Source: Lophius americanus
Lineage: Eukaryota > Chordata > Actinopteri > Lophiiformes > Lophiidae
Direction of reading: 5' to 3'
NCBI GenBank assembly: GCA_037951165.1
Contig: JBBDHG010000151.1
Coordinates: 2,419,001-2,483,000, forward strand
Length of the DNA stretch: 64,000 nucleotides
Below, one piece after another: positions 1 through 10,089 of the stretch (position 1 is the stretch's first letter; each line of letters begins with the position of its first letter). The notes beneath the pieces were generated by a model. That model was not told the DNA's origin. It made no database searches and saw only the letters and a list, made by a program, of their open reading frames with translations. The translations under genes were made by a program, and so were the position numbers.

Positions 1-103
1 AAAAAAAAAACAAAAAACTGCAGAGTTTGAATGCACTTCAAAGCACCGATCGGTTTGATAAAGCCACATTAAAGCGCCGCTTAGCGCGCGCTTGAGCCAT
101 TAG

Positions 104-160
104 TGGCTCGAGCTCACTGCTGGTTTGCAGTTACCGTCGTAAGCCGACGAGCTCGAGCCA
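104..160. repeat. 12-bp perfect inverted repeat in CpG-rich sequence
   Basis: TGGCTCGAGCTC at 104-115 is repeated in inverse orientation at 149-160, with 33 bases between. One more outer pair matches beyond a single mismatch. A second small foldback, GAGCCA/TGGCTC, overlaps the left arm at 95-109. The surrounding sequence contains several CpG dinucleotides (GCGCGCGC near 84-91). It could fold as RNA or be the end of an old DNA element; nothing here decides between them. Confidence 0.55.
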
Positions 161-1030
161 GTACTTTAGTGAAGCAAAAAACCCTTATATAGTGCTCAAA
201 CTGCACTTCAGCAACGCAAGTCGAGTTAAATGGAAAATTAAAAACATATTCTCTGTTAAATAAACATGAAATAAAGAGGTGAAAACCCACCGGGCTGGAG
301 CTGTATCTTCACTGGTAGGTCCATACTCGAAGGATTGCAAATATGCGAAAAAGAACCAAACTTTGACAGCAACATATTCGCGCTGAAAAAGCCGGCGTAG
401 AAAATTCCTATCCACCCGCCAAAAACTGGAGAAAAGTGAGTCCAGGCGCAGAATATGTGGAGGTGAAGACGACCGGGGCTCGGAGTAAATTATGGATCCA
501 GTCCCGCCGCGCCGCACCGCACCCGTCAAAGTCGTGTCACGACCGTGAAGTCGTACGCTATATCCCAGAAACCGGCATCAAATCAGGCTTGTTGTGAGTA
601 GGGTGGAACACAGCAGACGAAAGCAGCTCAGCAGAGTAAAAACAAACGATGTGTGTAGTAGTCGTAGCGAAAGTAGAGTGGAGTTAAGATGCCCTCCGCA
701 GTGTGTTGATATCCTGAAGAGTGGCCGCTGTCTGAGCTTTGGCGCGGTCTCCACAAGCCAATATTTTGACGCGGAGTGGTATGGGTGGTATCCCTCCGCC
801 ACCAATACAAGCCGACACGTTCGCTTAAATCCTGAACCAAATCGTCCTATTCCATCATATATACGTTTTAATTACTCTACCCGACCCATTCTGTGTTTTA
901 AATTACATTTTCGATGACATTTTCTATTGGAATAATAATTTTCACCACGCACTACTTTTTCATAGTACTAGACGCCCAGGAATACCTTGTCTGGAAGGAT
1001 TTGCGCTGCGCTCACTACCAACTGCGAGGC
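161..1030. other. Unique sequence, no gene recognised
   Basis: Moderately CpG-containing sequence. Open frames on both strands (for example 185-529 minus and 594-917 plus) resemble no protein family I know and have no clear splice or start context. They most likely reflect base composition. I see no repeat similarity to the rest of the window. Confidence 0.4.
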
Positions 1031-1035
1031 GGCAG

Positions 1036-1085
1036 CCAATCAGATGTCGTATATAAATACAGCGTTTCGTATTTGGACCAATCAG
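1036..1085 (+). promoter_or_regulatory. CCAAT-TATA-CCAAT cluster, promoter-like
   Basis: CCAATCAG occurs at 1036-1043 and again at 1078-1085, flanking TATAAATA at 1052-1059. Paired CCAAT boxes near a TATA box are typical of vertebrate histone and other compact promoters. However, the second CCAAT lies downstream of the TATA box, and no histone-like frame or histone 3' stem-loop follows. Read it as promoter-like motif clustering; activity is not shown. Confidence 0.25.
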
Positions 1086-1099
1086 AGAAGAGTTAGTAT

Positions 1100-2545
1100 C
1101 ATAAAGCAAGCGTTTGAGCGCACGTGGCGGCAATCCTGAGACGCCTCTCCCCTCATGTTTTTTTTTTTCTGCAGCTCTGCAGAGAGAGAGCAACAGTTTG
1201 TTTTCAGGGGAAAAAAGCTTATTGAGCAGCTCACCACATAACAGTTTTTCAGTTATTATATTAAGCATGTGATGAATGCTTTATTTTACGTTAACAATAA
1301 ACTACTCAGTTGTTTTGCGACAGATATAAGTTGTAAACAGTCGCGTATAATGGATATGGCGTTTAATAATATTTGTTCAGCGTCATCAGGCATATATTGA
1401 AAATCCTTACAAAATTACCAGAATCCTTTCCCACTCTTTGTGAACCCCTTTGTTTGTCACAAAAAACGGGTTTAGATACTTTTCCTGTTATATCACAAAA
1501 GGCGCAACCATCTTGGTGGCTAAAGAAATAATAAACAAAGCGGTGCAGGTAAGGAGTGCGGCATTAGTCTCTCACTAATCACTTATTACCATTGGTAATC
1601 AACATATTTTAATAGATGATACGAAGTATACCAAAGTCAGAAGTTCTGTTTCTGCAAAGGAGGTTGTTACATACAGCAAGGATGTTATGTCACCATCGCC
1701 TGTTTGCAGGTTTGTTGTCAGCAGGGTCACACAAAAACTAGTGATCAAGTTTCAGTGAATCTTGGTGGGAGGTTGGGACTTGGGCACTAATAGACCACAA
1801 TTTATTTTGATGGGCACCCAGATGAAGGTTATATCTTTAACTTTTTTTTAAAAATTGCGAGATAGGTAGGGTTTTACACCACAAACACACACACAAACAC
1901 ACACATGTCAGTATAAAACAAAGGAGGTGCAACATGTATAAAGATATTTGTACTGTATAGGTTCTTCGTGAGACGTTTATAGTTGTCATTGCAAAATTTG
2001 CTGATGCGAGTGGCTATTTGGATGAATTTAAAAAAGAAAAAAAAAATGCATTAGACCCAAATATATGGCTGGCATGCTTCTTCTGACAGTGCAACCTGGT
2101 ATTTAGGGATTTGGTGTATAATACTGTATAAAACTTGTTGCTGATCCAAATAAAAAATCTGGGTCCGGCAGATTTCAGTATGTGTTCATAGGGGGCAGTG
2201 TGACATTTAAGACATAGTCAGAGGGCTGTGGGTTTGATTTAGCAAGGCTGGATTAAGCATCGATGGAGGCATGCAATCCACAGAGTGCCGTACAAGTTAT
2301 ATATAAGTGTCAAATATAAATAAAGGGAAATAAGATAAGGTCACTAACTGTCCCACAGTGGACCAAATCCGGATCAAAAGAGGCTTCCATCTGGACCACG
2401 AAGACTTTTCAGAAAATAGCAAAAGAAAAGTGAGGGTTATATTATCTTCTCTCATCAAAGGGATTGGGAAGACATTTTTTTGTTATTATTTTTTTTAATA
2501 TTAATATGTTCTTTTATTAGGGATTACGGCAAGGGGTCCCAGACA
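1100..2545. other. AT-rich unique sequence, no gene recognised
   Basis: Contains short poly-T and poly-A runs (for example 1159-1171 and 2031-2046) and a short CA-rich patch near 1882-1905. No open frame with protein-family similarity and no copy of the window's dispersed repeats was recognised. Confidence 0.4.
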
Positions 2546-2549
2546 TTTT

Positions 2550-2770
2550 GGTGCATTTTGTCATTTACACGGTGCCTCTGCATAAAATGTGTATTTTATG
2601 CTGTGGTTTGTTATGGTATCAGCATTTTTGGAGCCTGAAAACATTTGAATGCAGGTTCCACACTGCAATCGTTTGGAAATGGCACCAGTACCATCGCTGT
2701 GTAAACCGACAAAGCACCAGTCCCATGGAAACCATAATGACACGCCCCCCCTTATGTTTTCAGCCTGATA
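2550..2770. mobile_element. MITE-like short repeat (GTTTACAC-type), degenerate
   Basis: Begins near a CATTTACACGG motif and ends near GCTGTGTAAACCG at about 2697-2710. It carries an internal GGAGCCTGAAAAC motif. The copy at 41462-41620 has the same motif order, including GGAGCCTGAAAAC and CTGTGTAAAC. The inverted TTTACAC/GTGTAAA ends suggest a non-autonomous DNA transposon of a kind common in teleosts. There is no coding capacity. I do not assign a superfamily. Confidence 0.5.
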
Positions 2771-2779
2771 CACACCGGT

Positions 2780-3360
2780 GTTGTTTGGTGTTACGCTGTG
2801 ATTATATTTTCTTCTTAACTGCCTGCACTTATATTTATGTTTAGTGCCAAATCAAATAATGTCCTCACAACGTTAAAGAAAGAGAAAAAAAAAATGATCT
2901 GGATGCATACTGAGATTTATTGGTGTGTATTCTGGCTCAAAAACCCATAAATCCCAAGTTTCATGTGTGCTAATGAAAAGATGACCTTCTCGGCGGAGGT
3001 CATGAAACCATCCAGGTTTGAAAATGATTCTTGCCCCAGTAGAAAGAACACACTGACCAGTACTGGCATGCTCGTCTGTGCCAACATTTAAAAACTGTCC
3101 AAGGATCCCTCTGCAGTAGGTCAGTATAGACACAGGGAATGCTTGACTGATGATGCATTAGGGTGATGGTTGGAATCACCGTCTGGCGTAGATGAGCGAG
3201 AAAACACCGCAGCACATTGACAGCACGTGAAAAACCAGCGTCGTGTCGCCATCTGTCCCGTTTCAGAAGCCAACAGTTTTACGGAGAGCCTATACATCTG
3301 ACACGACCTTGGCTTTCAGTGAACTTTCCAAATTTTATCTCCTGCTACCTCTGATAACTA
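2780..3360. other. Non-coding spacer, no feature recognised
   Basis: No repeat family, RNA gene or convincing exon seen. It contains a short A-run at 2883-2894 and leads directly into the long GT microsatellite. Confidence 0.35.
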
Positions 3361-3361
3361 G

Positions 3362-3363
<2 letters not shown>

Positions 3364-3455
<92 letters not shown>

Positions 3456-3463
3456 TGTATGTG
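3364..3463. repeat. Long (GT)n microsatellite, about 100 bp
   Basis: About 87 bases of almost uninterrupted GT dinucleotide are followed by a GCGCGTGTATGTG tail. The length and purity predict high length polymorphism. The valine/cysteine and threonine/histidine frames across it are artefacts of the repeat. Confidence 0.98.
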
Positions 3464-3562
3464 ACCACTAACCAAATAGAAGCCATAGAGAGTTCTAGGA
3501 AAACTTATCTCGTTCCAAGCCTGCCGACTACAAAGTAATGCAAATGTGCATGCACGCCTGCC

Positions 3563-3596
3563 CACACACACACACACACACACACTCACACACACA
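3563..3596. repeat. (CA)n microsatellite
   Basis: CA dinucleotide repeat interrupted once by CTCA, about 34 bp. It lies 100 bp from the long GT tract in complementary orientation, so the two tracts could pair as an imperfect foldback. Confidence 0.95.
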
Positions 3597-3751
3597 GCGT
3601 TTGAGAGCAGTGTCTCAAAGGCTTACCTGCAGTGATGGTCTGAACTCTCTGTTTGATAATCTACGCTGCTTAACGTTTGGGGTACATGTTCTGTTATACG
3701 AGACAACATCCATGCTCAAGGCATTCGCGAGCTGTCTTATGTTTTACATGC

Positions 3752-3784
3752 GCACACAAACACACACACACACACACATACAGT
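3752..3784. repeat. (CA)n microsatellite
   Basis: CA repeat with one AAA interruption, about 33 bp. It is the third CA/GT tract within 420 bp. Confidence 0.92.
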
Positions 3785-3789
3785 GTGTA

Positions 3790-4685
3790 TAGTGAAATTG
3801 TAACAAAGCTTTTCTATTGGCCTATTGAGGATTTTACATTTTTGAGTTCTCTAAAAAAAAATAAAACGTGTCCAAAGAAGACAAACGCTCTCTAGTGGAC
3901 ATGCAGATCGTGTTTTGGGAGAGAAGAACCTCGAAGGCTCTGTTTGTGCTTTTATCTTATTAAACGTTTTCATTCATGACGAAGAGTTCAACGTTGTGTC
4001 GCATTAAGCCTCAAAGGAAATGTCTGTCTTTTTTAAAACATTTTATATAACGTTCTTGAACTCCAAAGTTGTTTGTATAAATTGGCATTTTAGGCTTTTC
4101 CTTTATGAACTTGCAGAATACCTCGCAGTCACACACTTGAGCGAGTTCGTATATCGGAGTCTGTTCCCTCCAAAGACGTCTCTTCTTATTTGCACTTTTT
4201 GCGAGAAGTGTCACTTCACATGGAGTCACACCCTCAGCCGTGGAGAAAGGTATGAAAATTGGTTGTGGCTCACACCCACACTCTGCCGCTGGCGGCAACA
4301 GGTGTACCAGAAAAACAATCGCGGGAGACTCCTCGCTATGTTGTGACTAGTGCAGCGTTGCCACGTGGGAAATGAAATTCTGGACCGGATGCTCGGAATT
4401 ATTGCGTTTTGAGGAAAAATTGTCAAACGCCTCCAATTTGCAACGTGTATCTTATATATTTAAAAGTGGTCCTGACGTTGGGCGTCACTTCGTCGTGTTG
4501 GTAAATTTGATTGGCTGGAAAGTCGTACCTTGACTAGATAGAGAAATGTAGACGCCCGAGACAAATTCTCATCGTTTTGACAAATTAATCAAAATGAGAT
4601 CATTTACCCGTGAAGGTCTCACAAAATGGTGAAATTATCGCACATAGTGGGATTTTTTTGGTATGACTGTTCGAATCAACAACAA
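3790..4685. other. Non-coding spacer, no feature recognised
   Basis: Mixed-composition sequence with overlapping frames on both strands near 4011-4346, none resembling a known family. A TATATATTTAAAA stretch near 4452 is promoter-like by composition only. Confidence 0.35.
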
Positions 4686-4689
4686 TTAA

Positions 4690-5125
4690 ACAAATCCGAT
4701 AACTAGTAAAAGCTTTCAGAGAACGAATAACCTCCAGCAAAGCACAACGGTAACCAAGGTTATGGAAACATTCATGCAGATTTCTCTGTTAATGTCTGAG
4801 TGATTGCCAAGCCTCTAAATTTACCCACAACTCCGACAAACTCTCTGAATATCTCTCAAGTAATCCACTCATCTCCTGCGCCTTCTACTTCGGCGTCTCT
4901 GTTCAGCTCACTAATTCCCCCCCCCCAGCTCCACCCTCAAAGAAACATCAAAGGGACAAAGGCAGCAACAACCACATTATGACATCGATACTCCAAACAA
5001 ACTGTTACTTGTATTTTATTTTAAATGCTGCGAAACACGTAACGGCACCAAAACATAATCACGTCTGGGATATCCCAAAACCTACCGCTGGGAATTATTT
5101 CATGCAAATCCGTCCCACTCACAGA
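4690..5125 (-). mobile_element. CCTCCGCC-type dispersed repeat, copy 1
   Basis: Similar over most of its length to the copies at 15195-15660, 17465-17975 and 50283-50815. Shared landmarks on this strand are AAAGCACAAC, a block reading TTGCCA..CCTCTAAAT, ACAAACTCTCTGA, the CTTCGGCGTCTCTGTTCAG block, and GCTGCGAAACACGTAA near 5028. Better copies of the family start with CCTCCGCC and end with GGCGGAGG, so it is probably a non-autonomous DNA element. No protein is encoded. Confidence 0.75.
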
Positions 5126-5895
5126 AAAACTAACAGACGAACGCGGAGGGAGTGAAAACATAACCAATGGCGGAGATAATTCTGTCAGCTATTTAGTCCC
5201 GTGTCAGATATCCTGTTTAGTTTTTACCGTATTTAGTCACTTCCTGTTTTTTTTTTACTAGTTAAGGATCAGTCGTTTGGACATTTTAATATTATTTTCG
5301 ATGAAAACAATGGGATTTATTTGAGTTTAAGTCACTTGAAATACATTTTAAGGCTTAAAGTTTCATTAAAGTTTTTTTTAAATTCATTGTGTTGACTCAG
5401 AAGTATTTTTGTTTGTTTTATTTATTCATTTGTTTATGTTAGGTGCGTTATACCTTTTTGTCTTCTCCAGATCTACGCGCACGTACGCGTACGTATATCC
5501 ACTGGGGGTGGGGAGGGGGACCATAACAAAATTCCTTGAGGGCACCAATTTGGCTGGGGGCGGCCCTGGCGACCAGTCAGGCTAGGAAGTATTTATGATG
5601 GCAGTTTTTTTCTTTTCTCTTTGGCGTGGTGAACTTCTTGAGCAGCGAGCGAGGAAGTCGAGCAGTTGGCCAACCAGGCGCTTCGACAGCAGGAGCACAG
5701 ACAGCTGTTGTGCCGCGTCTTCGTATGAAGGCGTGCTGTGCAGTTGTTCACAGCTCTCGTGGGAAATCATCATCAGGGCTTTTATTTATGTCCACCTGTC
5801 CTTTGATCCATGGATGTAGAGGAAACGAGGAAGGGAGGGAGCAGAAGAAAAATGGCTTGTAGCTCAATGATGAGTTGTCACTGTCTGCGCTTACT
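5126..5895. other. Non-coding spacer, no feature recognised
   Basis: Includes an ACGTACGC-rich patch near 5475-5495 and a G-rich patch near 5505-5520. Frames at 5582-5862 on both strands have no recognisable similarity. Confidence 0.35.
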
Positions 5896-5900
5896 GTTTA

Positions 5901-6118
5901 TTCATTTATGCCATCGCTCGCTCTCTCTGTCACTCTCTCTCTCTCCCTCTCTGTTTCTTCATTTATGCCATCTCTCCTTCTCTTTCTCTGTTTCTTCATT
6001 TTCTTCATTTATGCCATCTCTCTCTCTCTGTTTCTTCATTAATGCCATCTCTCTCCCTCTCTTTCTCTGTTTCTTCATTTTTTCTTCATTTATACCATCT
6101 CTCCCTCTCTCTCTCCTC
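5901..6118. repeat. CT-rich minisatellite, five variable units
   Basis: The phrase TTCATTTATGCCAT (once TTCATTAATGCCAT, once TTCATTTATACCAT) starts at 5901, 5958, 6004, 6035 and 6085. The units are separated by CT-rich filler, so unit length varies from 31 to 57 bp. The open plus-strand frame across 5810-6175, rich in Ser, Leu and Phe, is a by-product of this repeat and not a likely gene. Confidence 0.9.
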
Positions 6119-6259
6119 CCATTTTCCTTTGCTCTAATTACTGACTTAGTAAACTGTGTCAGCGAGCCGAAATAGTTTTGATGAAGGGTCCGGTTGCGTT
6201 TGCATCTGTAATTTGATGTATTTCATTGGGGACACGTAAAACCAGACACACCAGAGGGT

Positions 6260-6560
6260 ACGTGGCCACATCAGAGCGTCGGGGTCTGCCGTGGTTATTA
6301 TTAGCCCCGTCACACTAGTCCGGTGGCAGCCGCGTCATTTTGGTAAGCCGCCGATTGAAATTGATCCAGCTCGGCGGAGCTGCAGCTCTCTGCCAGAGAA
6401 ATGACTTTGTCATTCATTGTGCTGAGATTAGACTCCTCAACATGTGTGCGGGATTTACGTGAATTCAGTTTTTATTGGGGCATCTTCACTGCGGCGGTGC
6501 CCTCATGTCAGAGTGACGGACACCACTCTGATTGATGCCCTCCTTATGTTAAACACTAAG
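6260..6560. other. Candidate conserved non-coding block
   Basis: Repeat-free sequence of balanced composition with no usable frame. It contains TTATTATTAGCC, CGATTGAAATTGATCC, a short GAGCTGCAGCTC palindrome near 6377 and an ATGACTTTGTCATTCATTG patch. This texture differs from the decayed repeats around it and resembles vertebrate conserved enhancers. It is a guess from composition until aligned to another fish. Confidence 0.25.
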
Positions 6561-7187
6561 AGGGGAATCAATTCTTGCCTAATAGATTCAAAACAACGGA
6601 GAGAAAATTGATGGGGAAATTGATTTGTTCTATGGCGTCTTCAAGGTCGCTCAGGGGGGCGAAGAAATCACGCAAAGTTGTCACGATAAGTATTACGTTC
6701 TTACGTGATCTGTGGATTTCTTCCACTGTCACGACAGTGCTGACCATTTTGGGAAAAACGCGAAAAAGTAGAGTCCAAAAAGGAAGAAAGTTGTCGCTCC
6801 ATGGTGTTTTATTCGAAACTCCTGTGTAAGAATTTGAAATATTGCTCAAAAGAAGTTTGATGAAAGCCAGAATCTGAAGGTTGAAGTATTAACTTGTATG
6901 TATCGCTTAAAATATTGGCGTGTTCACCCTCTTGTAGAAGCTGAAATGAATACAACCAGAAATCGGTGATTTTGATTCTAGAAAAAATTAATGAAATGAT
7001 TGGAATCATAAAAAAAATACATTTTTAATACATATTAGAAGACAAATATTAATATATATATTTTTTATCATTATATGTTTTTCACTTTTCTTGATGACAT
7101 AGCCTGCCTCCCCTGACCAGAACTACAACAAAAAAAAAACTGAACTGTAATAAAGTTCAAGGGGAGAGAAAGTTCAAGTGTTATCTT
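6561..7187. other. Non-coding or unrecognised sequence
   Basis: Frames occur on both strands at 6568-6849 (93 codons minus, 84 codons plus), with no family recognised. Downstream is AT-rich sequence including a TATATATATTTTTT patch near 7053-7069 and an A-run at 7129-7139. Confidence 0.3.
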
Positions 7188-7285
7188 ATCCCACAGTGGA
7201 GCTACTGCCGCAATAATTGCTGAATAAAAGTGGATTATGGTTCTGATAGGAAGTTGTCAGAACACACCACAGGGCTGTTTGGTGA
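7188..7285 (+). mobile_element. Tc1-like transposon fragment
   Basis: CCCACAGTGGAGCTACTGC, AATTGCTGAA, GGTTCTGATAGGAAG and TGTCAGAACACAC occur in the order seen in the transposase gene of common fish Tc1-like elements. The same landmarks occur in the fragments at 18702-18895 and 24606-25055. It is too short and broken to code. The ends are not visible. Confidence 0.6.
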
Positions 7286-7289
7286 CTAA

Positions 7290-7835
7290 ATGTTGGAAAA
7301 TGTCAACGTGAGTGAAAACTAAAAAGTTTTAATATGCCCCGACTGAAAACTTATTTTTCTCTAATATTCCTTTTGGATTTAAAGGCGGTGTACAGGACAG
7401 GTGGTTGCGAGACGGGGTGGAGGCCAGCAGTCATGTGTGCTGCATGCCGGCCAGGTCACTATGTGGATTACTGTCTCCACTCAGCGTTATGCAACAATGT
7501 CAGCTTCCTAATCTGGCAGCAACCTTGCGTGAGTCTTCATTGGCTCTTCATCACATTGTCTCACTTTCACACTTCATACATGTGTTTTTTCCCTGATAAT
7601 GTACGGAAGGGAGAAAAATGTCTCCCGTTAATATTTAGATGGATATTTACTCTAGATTTACTTTTTCCTTAACGGAGAGAGTCCGGCTTGGTGCAAGTGT
7701 GGGTTTGCATGTGTGTGTTTGTGAACACACACATGGAAGGAAGACAATACGAGGGGAACGGAACTTTTACCAGACACCCGTTCTAGAGAAAAGGGGATGC
7801 TCTGCAAATCAGGAATAGAATAGAATGTGATAATT
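7290..7835. other. Non-coding spacer, no feature recognised
   Basis: A frame of 112 codons at 7334-7672 has no family similarity. A short TAGAATAGAATG duplication sits near 7817-7828. No RNA gene or repeat family recognised. Confidence 0.35.
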
Positions 7836-8428
7836 TTATCCCCTAAAAGTCGGGGTTATTATGGAATCGTCATCGCCGCCGCAGATCCTTCGTGTTAACG
7901 CGCCGAGTCACAAACTATTTCATGGATCATTTAAAATTTTTACACCCACTTAGACCTTAGTGCGAGGATGAACTGCTTTGATTCTGGTGAAAGTCCCTTG
8001 TAGTTTTCCAACGCTAGGGGGAGCTTTATCTCCGAAAGTTTTTGGGGCCATTATTTCTCAACAGTTGGTCCAATTTAGTCCAAATTCTTTTCAGATGAAT
8101 CGACCCAAGGAGATTTATCTAGTATATTTCTTATATTACCGTTATAGTTTATACATTTCCCACTAGTGGGAACTTTTTGCGCAATGTTTTTGGGACGTAA
8201 CTTCCTAACCGTTGGTCCAAATTAGTTCAAACTTGGTTCATATGAATCAATTCGAGGAGATTAGTCTTTTATGTATACTTTGTTTTAAATATATTTTTAT
8301 ATATATATATTTTATTCTAATAGTTCATATTTCAAAAGTTCAATCAGGGGGATTGTTTGTACAATGCTGGGGATTGGGGACTTTTGGGGGATATACACTT
8401 GCTGTCTGTGATGACATCATAGGTCTAG
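7836..8428 (-). repeat. Modular dispersed repeat, copy 1
   Basis: Reverse-oriented copy of a seven-member family. Landmarks on this strand are GATCCTTCGTGTTAACGCG, GGGGGAGCTTTATCTCCGAA, a TTGGTCCAA..TAGTCCAAA block and AGGAGATT. The TTGGTCCAA block occurs twice (about 8065 and 8211), so two subunits about 145 bp apart are present. The far end, CTAGACCTATGATG read on the minus strand, matches the start of the copy at 57086. No coding capacity; class unknown. Confidence 0.75.
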
Positions 8429-8589
8429 TTTCCTAATAATTTTCTACGATCCCTTCAAATAGAAATAATCTGGAATTGTGCCTCATTAACTTCTTTAATC
8501 CTGATCTGGAAAGAAAGTTGGGACGGGTGAACATAACCCGTCGGAGTGAATATGAGCGGGAACGGCGGTCCGTCTCTTTACGTGTCGGC

Positions 8590-8672
8590 CCTGTAATGAA
8601 CTGGCGACTTGTCAAGGTTGTAGACCGCCTCGCGACCCAGAATATAATAAATGGTTACGGATAACGAATGAA
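8590..8672. repeat. Fragment of common teleost short interspersed repeat
   Basis: CTGTAATGAACTGGCGACTTGTC followed by GACCGCCTCGCGACCC and AATGGTTACGGATAACG matches the tail of a very common fish repeat ending in a run like 'cggttacggataatgg'. Related remnants lie at 27435-27665 and 55056-55240. Strongly decayed. Confidence 0.6.
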
Positions 8673-8699
8673 TATATTATTATTATTTTTGTGTTTTTG

Positions 8700-9060
8700 T
8701 CGTAGTGTCCCTTATTGTTCGTGCCTTTGCTCTGTTGATTCCCTTGATGGGCGTTTGTTCCTATGATACCTTTGATGTTCCTTTTTGGAGGGAAGGGGCC
8801 GTAAAACAACGGTGTGTGTTTACTGTAGAGGGACAGGAAATGACACAACATGCTTCATAAAGAGTGAAAACCTCTTTATGATTCTATACGGAATCATAAA
8901 AAGGGGTCGTTGGAGTTGTCGGTAGACTAAGAGGCTGACAAAAACAACAGAGCTTGTTCCTTTGATGTTTTATACAATAGAGGAACAGGAAAGGATGAAA
9001 CGGTATCAGGTGGGTCTCGGCCCTCGGTGGAGGGTTGCGCTCTCTGACAGCTTTTTCTTG
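8700..9060 (+). mobile_element. CCTCCGCC-type repeat, divergent subfamily copy
   Basis: From about 8830 it matches 12305-12600 closely in order: ACAGGAAATGACACAAC, a CCTCTTTATGATT block, TTGGAGTTG.CGGTAGA and TTCCTTTGATGTTTTAT. It ends in GTGGAGGGTTGCGCTCTCTGA, like the GGCGGAGG end of the main family. Both copies therefore appear to be one subfamily. Non-coding. Confidence 0.6.
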
Positions 9061-9830
9061 TTGCTCTCTGTGTTTATTGACATTCTATATCCTGCCCCAT
9101 TTCTTTGGAACTAGAATTTTAGATTCCTTTTGATGACTCACTTGGAATTGAGAAATATAATGTTTGCATATCCTATCGGCGTCTGGATAGGAGAATACTT
9201 GCACAAGTGACTCATCGCTGTTTTATTTGGACAAGGAGATGAAACATGAGCAGGAAGCAGACTTTATTCTTCATTCATGTCACATCAACAGCCTTCTGCA
9301 TGTGCCTGTTCAGTGATGCACTCAACTAAACTATGAGAGGAGATTAAGACCTGAAGCAACGGGACGTCATCACCCACCACGCACACGCTCCACAAACATG
9401 GGTTCTGCTACTGGTCCGATGACACTGGTTCTTTTCATCATGAGTATGAGCGTCCCTCGTCAGCCCTCTTTCTCCTGGAAACACATAGTTGGGTTGCAGG
9501 AGAAGACAGAACAGGCCTCAGGGCTATAGGGTTTGAGATTTCATAATATGAAATCCCCATTTGATGGTTTGAGTCGGAAGAAGATTTTACTGCACCAGAT
9601 CGGGCCTTTGGATGGTCTTTGAGACTACGTGTGAAAAAGCTGGCAAGCCGCCCGAACTAGAGCTGAGGTGGTAAAACTTTTTTGCAGCGGGAAACATCAA
9701 CACGGGTTTGATGGAAATAATTCCCAACAGGTGACAGGTGGTCACTGTATGCCACCAATGGGGGTTTCCTGTTAGCCAAGACGAATGATTTATTACGACA
9801 GCAGATGTGTGATAATGAGTCTATTAGAAA
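9061..9830. other. Unique sequence with one tiny signal-peptide-like frame
   Basis: No repeat or gene recognised. A 43-codon ATG frame at 9398-9529 starts MGSATGPMTLVLFIMSMS and is hydrophobic enough to resemble a signal peptide. It has no family similarity and is well within chance for this length, so it is not called as a gene. Confidence 0.3.
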
Positions 9831-9990
9831 GTCTTTGGCGCTCAGACTCTTCGGGGAGATGTAGGTTGAAGGTTATCTGCCCTGAACAGCAGCATGGAAT
9901 AGTCCCCCTCTGGAGCCCGTAAACTGGTGGTGGTGGCTGATGACTCTGCTGAAGCTTATGAATGATGAAACTGATGGATCTTTACTCATT
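9831..9990. repeat. GGTGGTGGTGGC repeat, copy 1
   Basis: GTCTTTGG.GCTCAGACTC, an AGCAG block, CCCCCTCTGGAG and ACTGGTGGTGGTGGCTGATGA occur in the same order as at 12872-13030 and, in part, at 25095-25165. It is a dispersed repeat of unknown class with no coding capacity. Confidence 0.65.
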
Positions 9991-9995
9991 AGGGT

Positions 9996-10085
9996 GAATA
10001 AAGATCTGCAAAACACTGTTTATCAGATCTTTATTCTGAAAAACAGAATAAAGATCTATATCTCATATTTGGAGAGACCAAATAT
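9996..10085. repeat. Cluster of short hairpins
   Basis: AGATCTTTATTCTG at 10025-10038 pairs perfectly with CAGAATAAAGATCT at 10044-10057 across a five-base loop. A further GAATAAAGATCTG lies at 9996-10008, and ATATTTGG/CCAAATAT form another foldback near 10068-10087. Three copies of one motif in alternating orientation make this more than a single chance hairpin. Confidence 0.7.
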
Positions 10086-10089
10086 CTCA

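Noticed and set aside
1036..1400. Histone gene promoter and gene
   Set aside because: The promoter boxes resemble one, but no histone coding sequence or 3' stem-loop follows.
3243..3595. Cys-Val and Thr-His repeat frames
   Set aside because: Direct translation of the GT/CA microsatellites.
5810..6175. 121-codon serine/leucine-rich frame
   Set aside because: Lies across the CT-rich minisatellite; the composition is a product of the repeat.
6568..6849. 93-codon minus frame as a transposase or gene fragment
   Set aside because: The translation looks protein-like in composition, but I could match it to no family; the complementary strand is also open.
9398..9529. 43-codon frame with a signal-peptide-like start
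   Set aside because: Short, no family similarity, no second exon visible. Hydrophobic starts arise often by chance.
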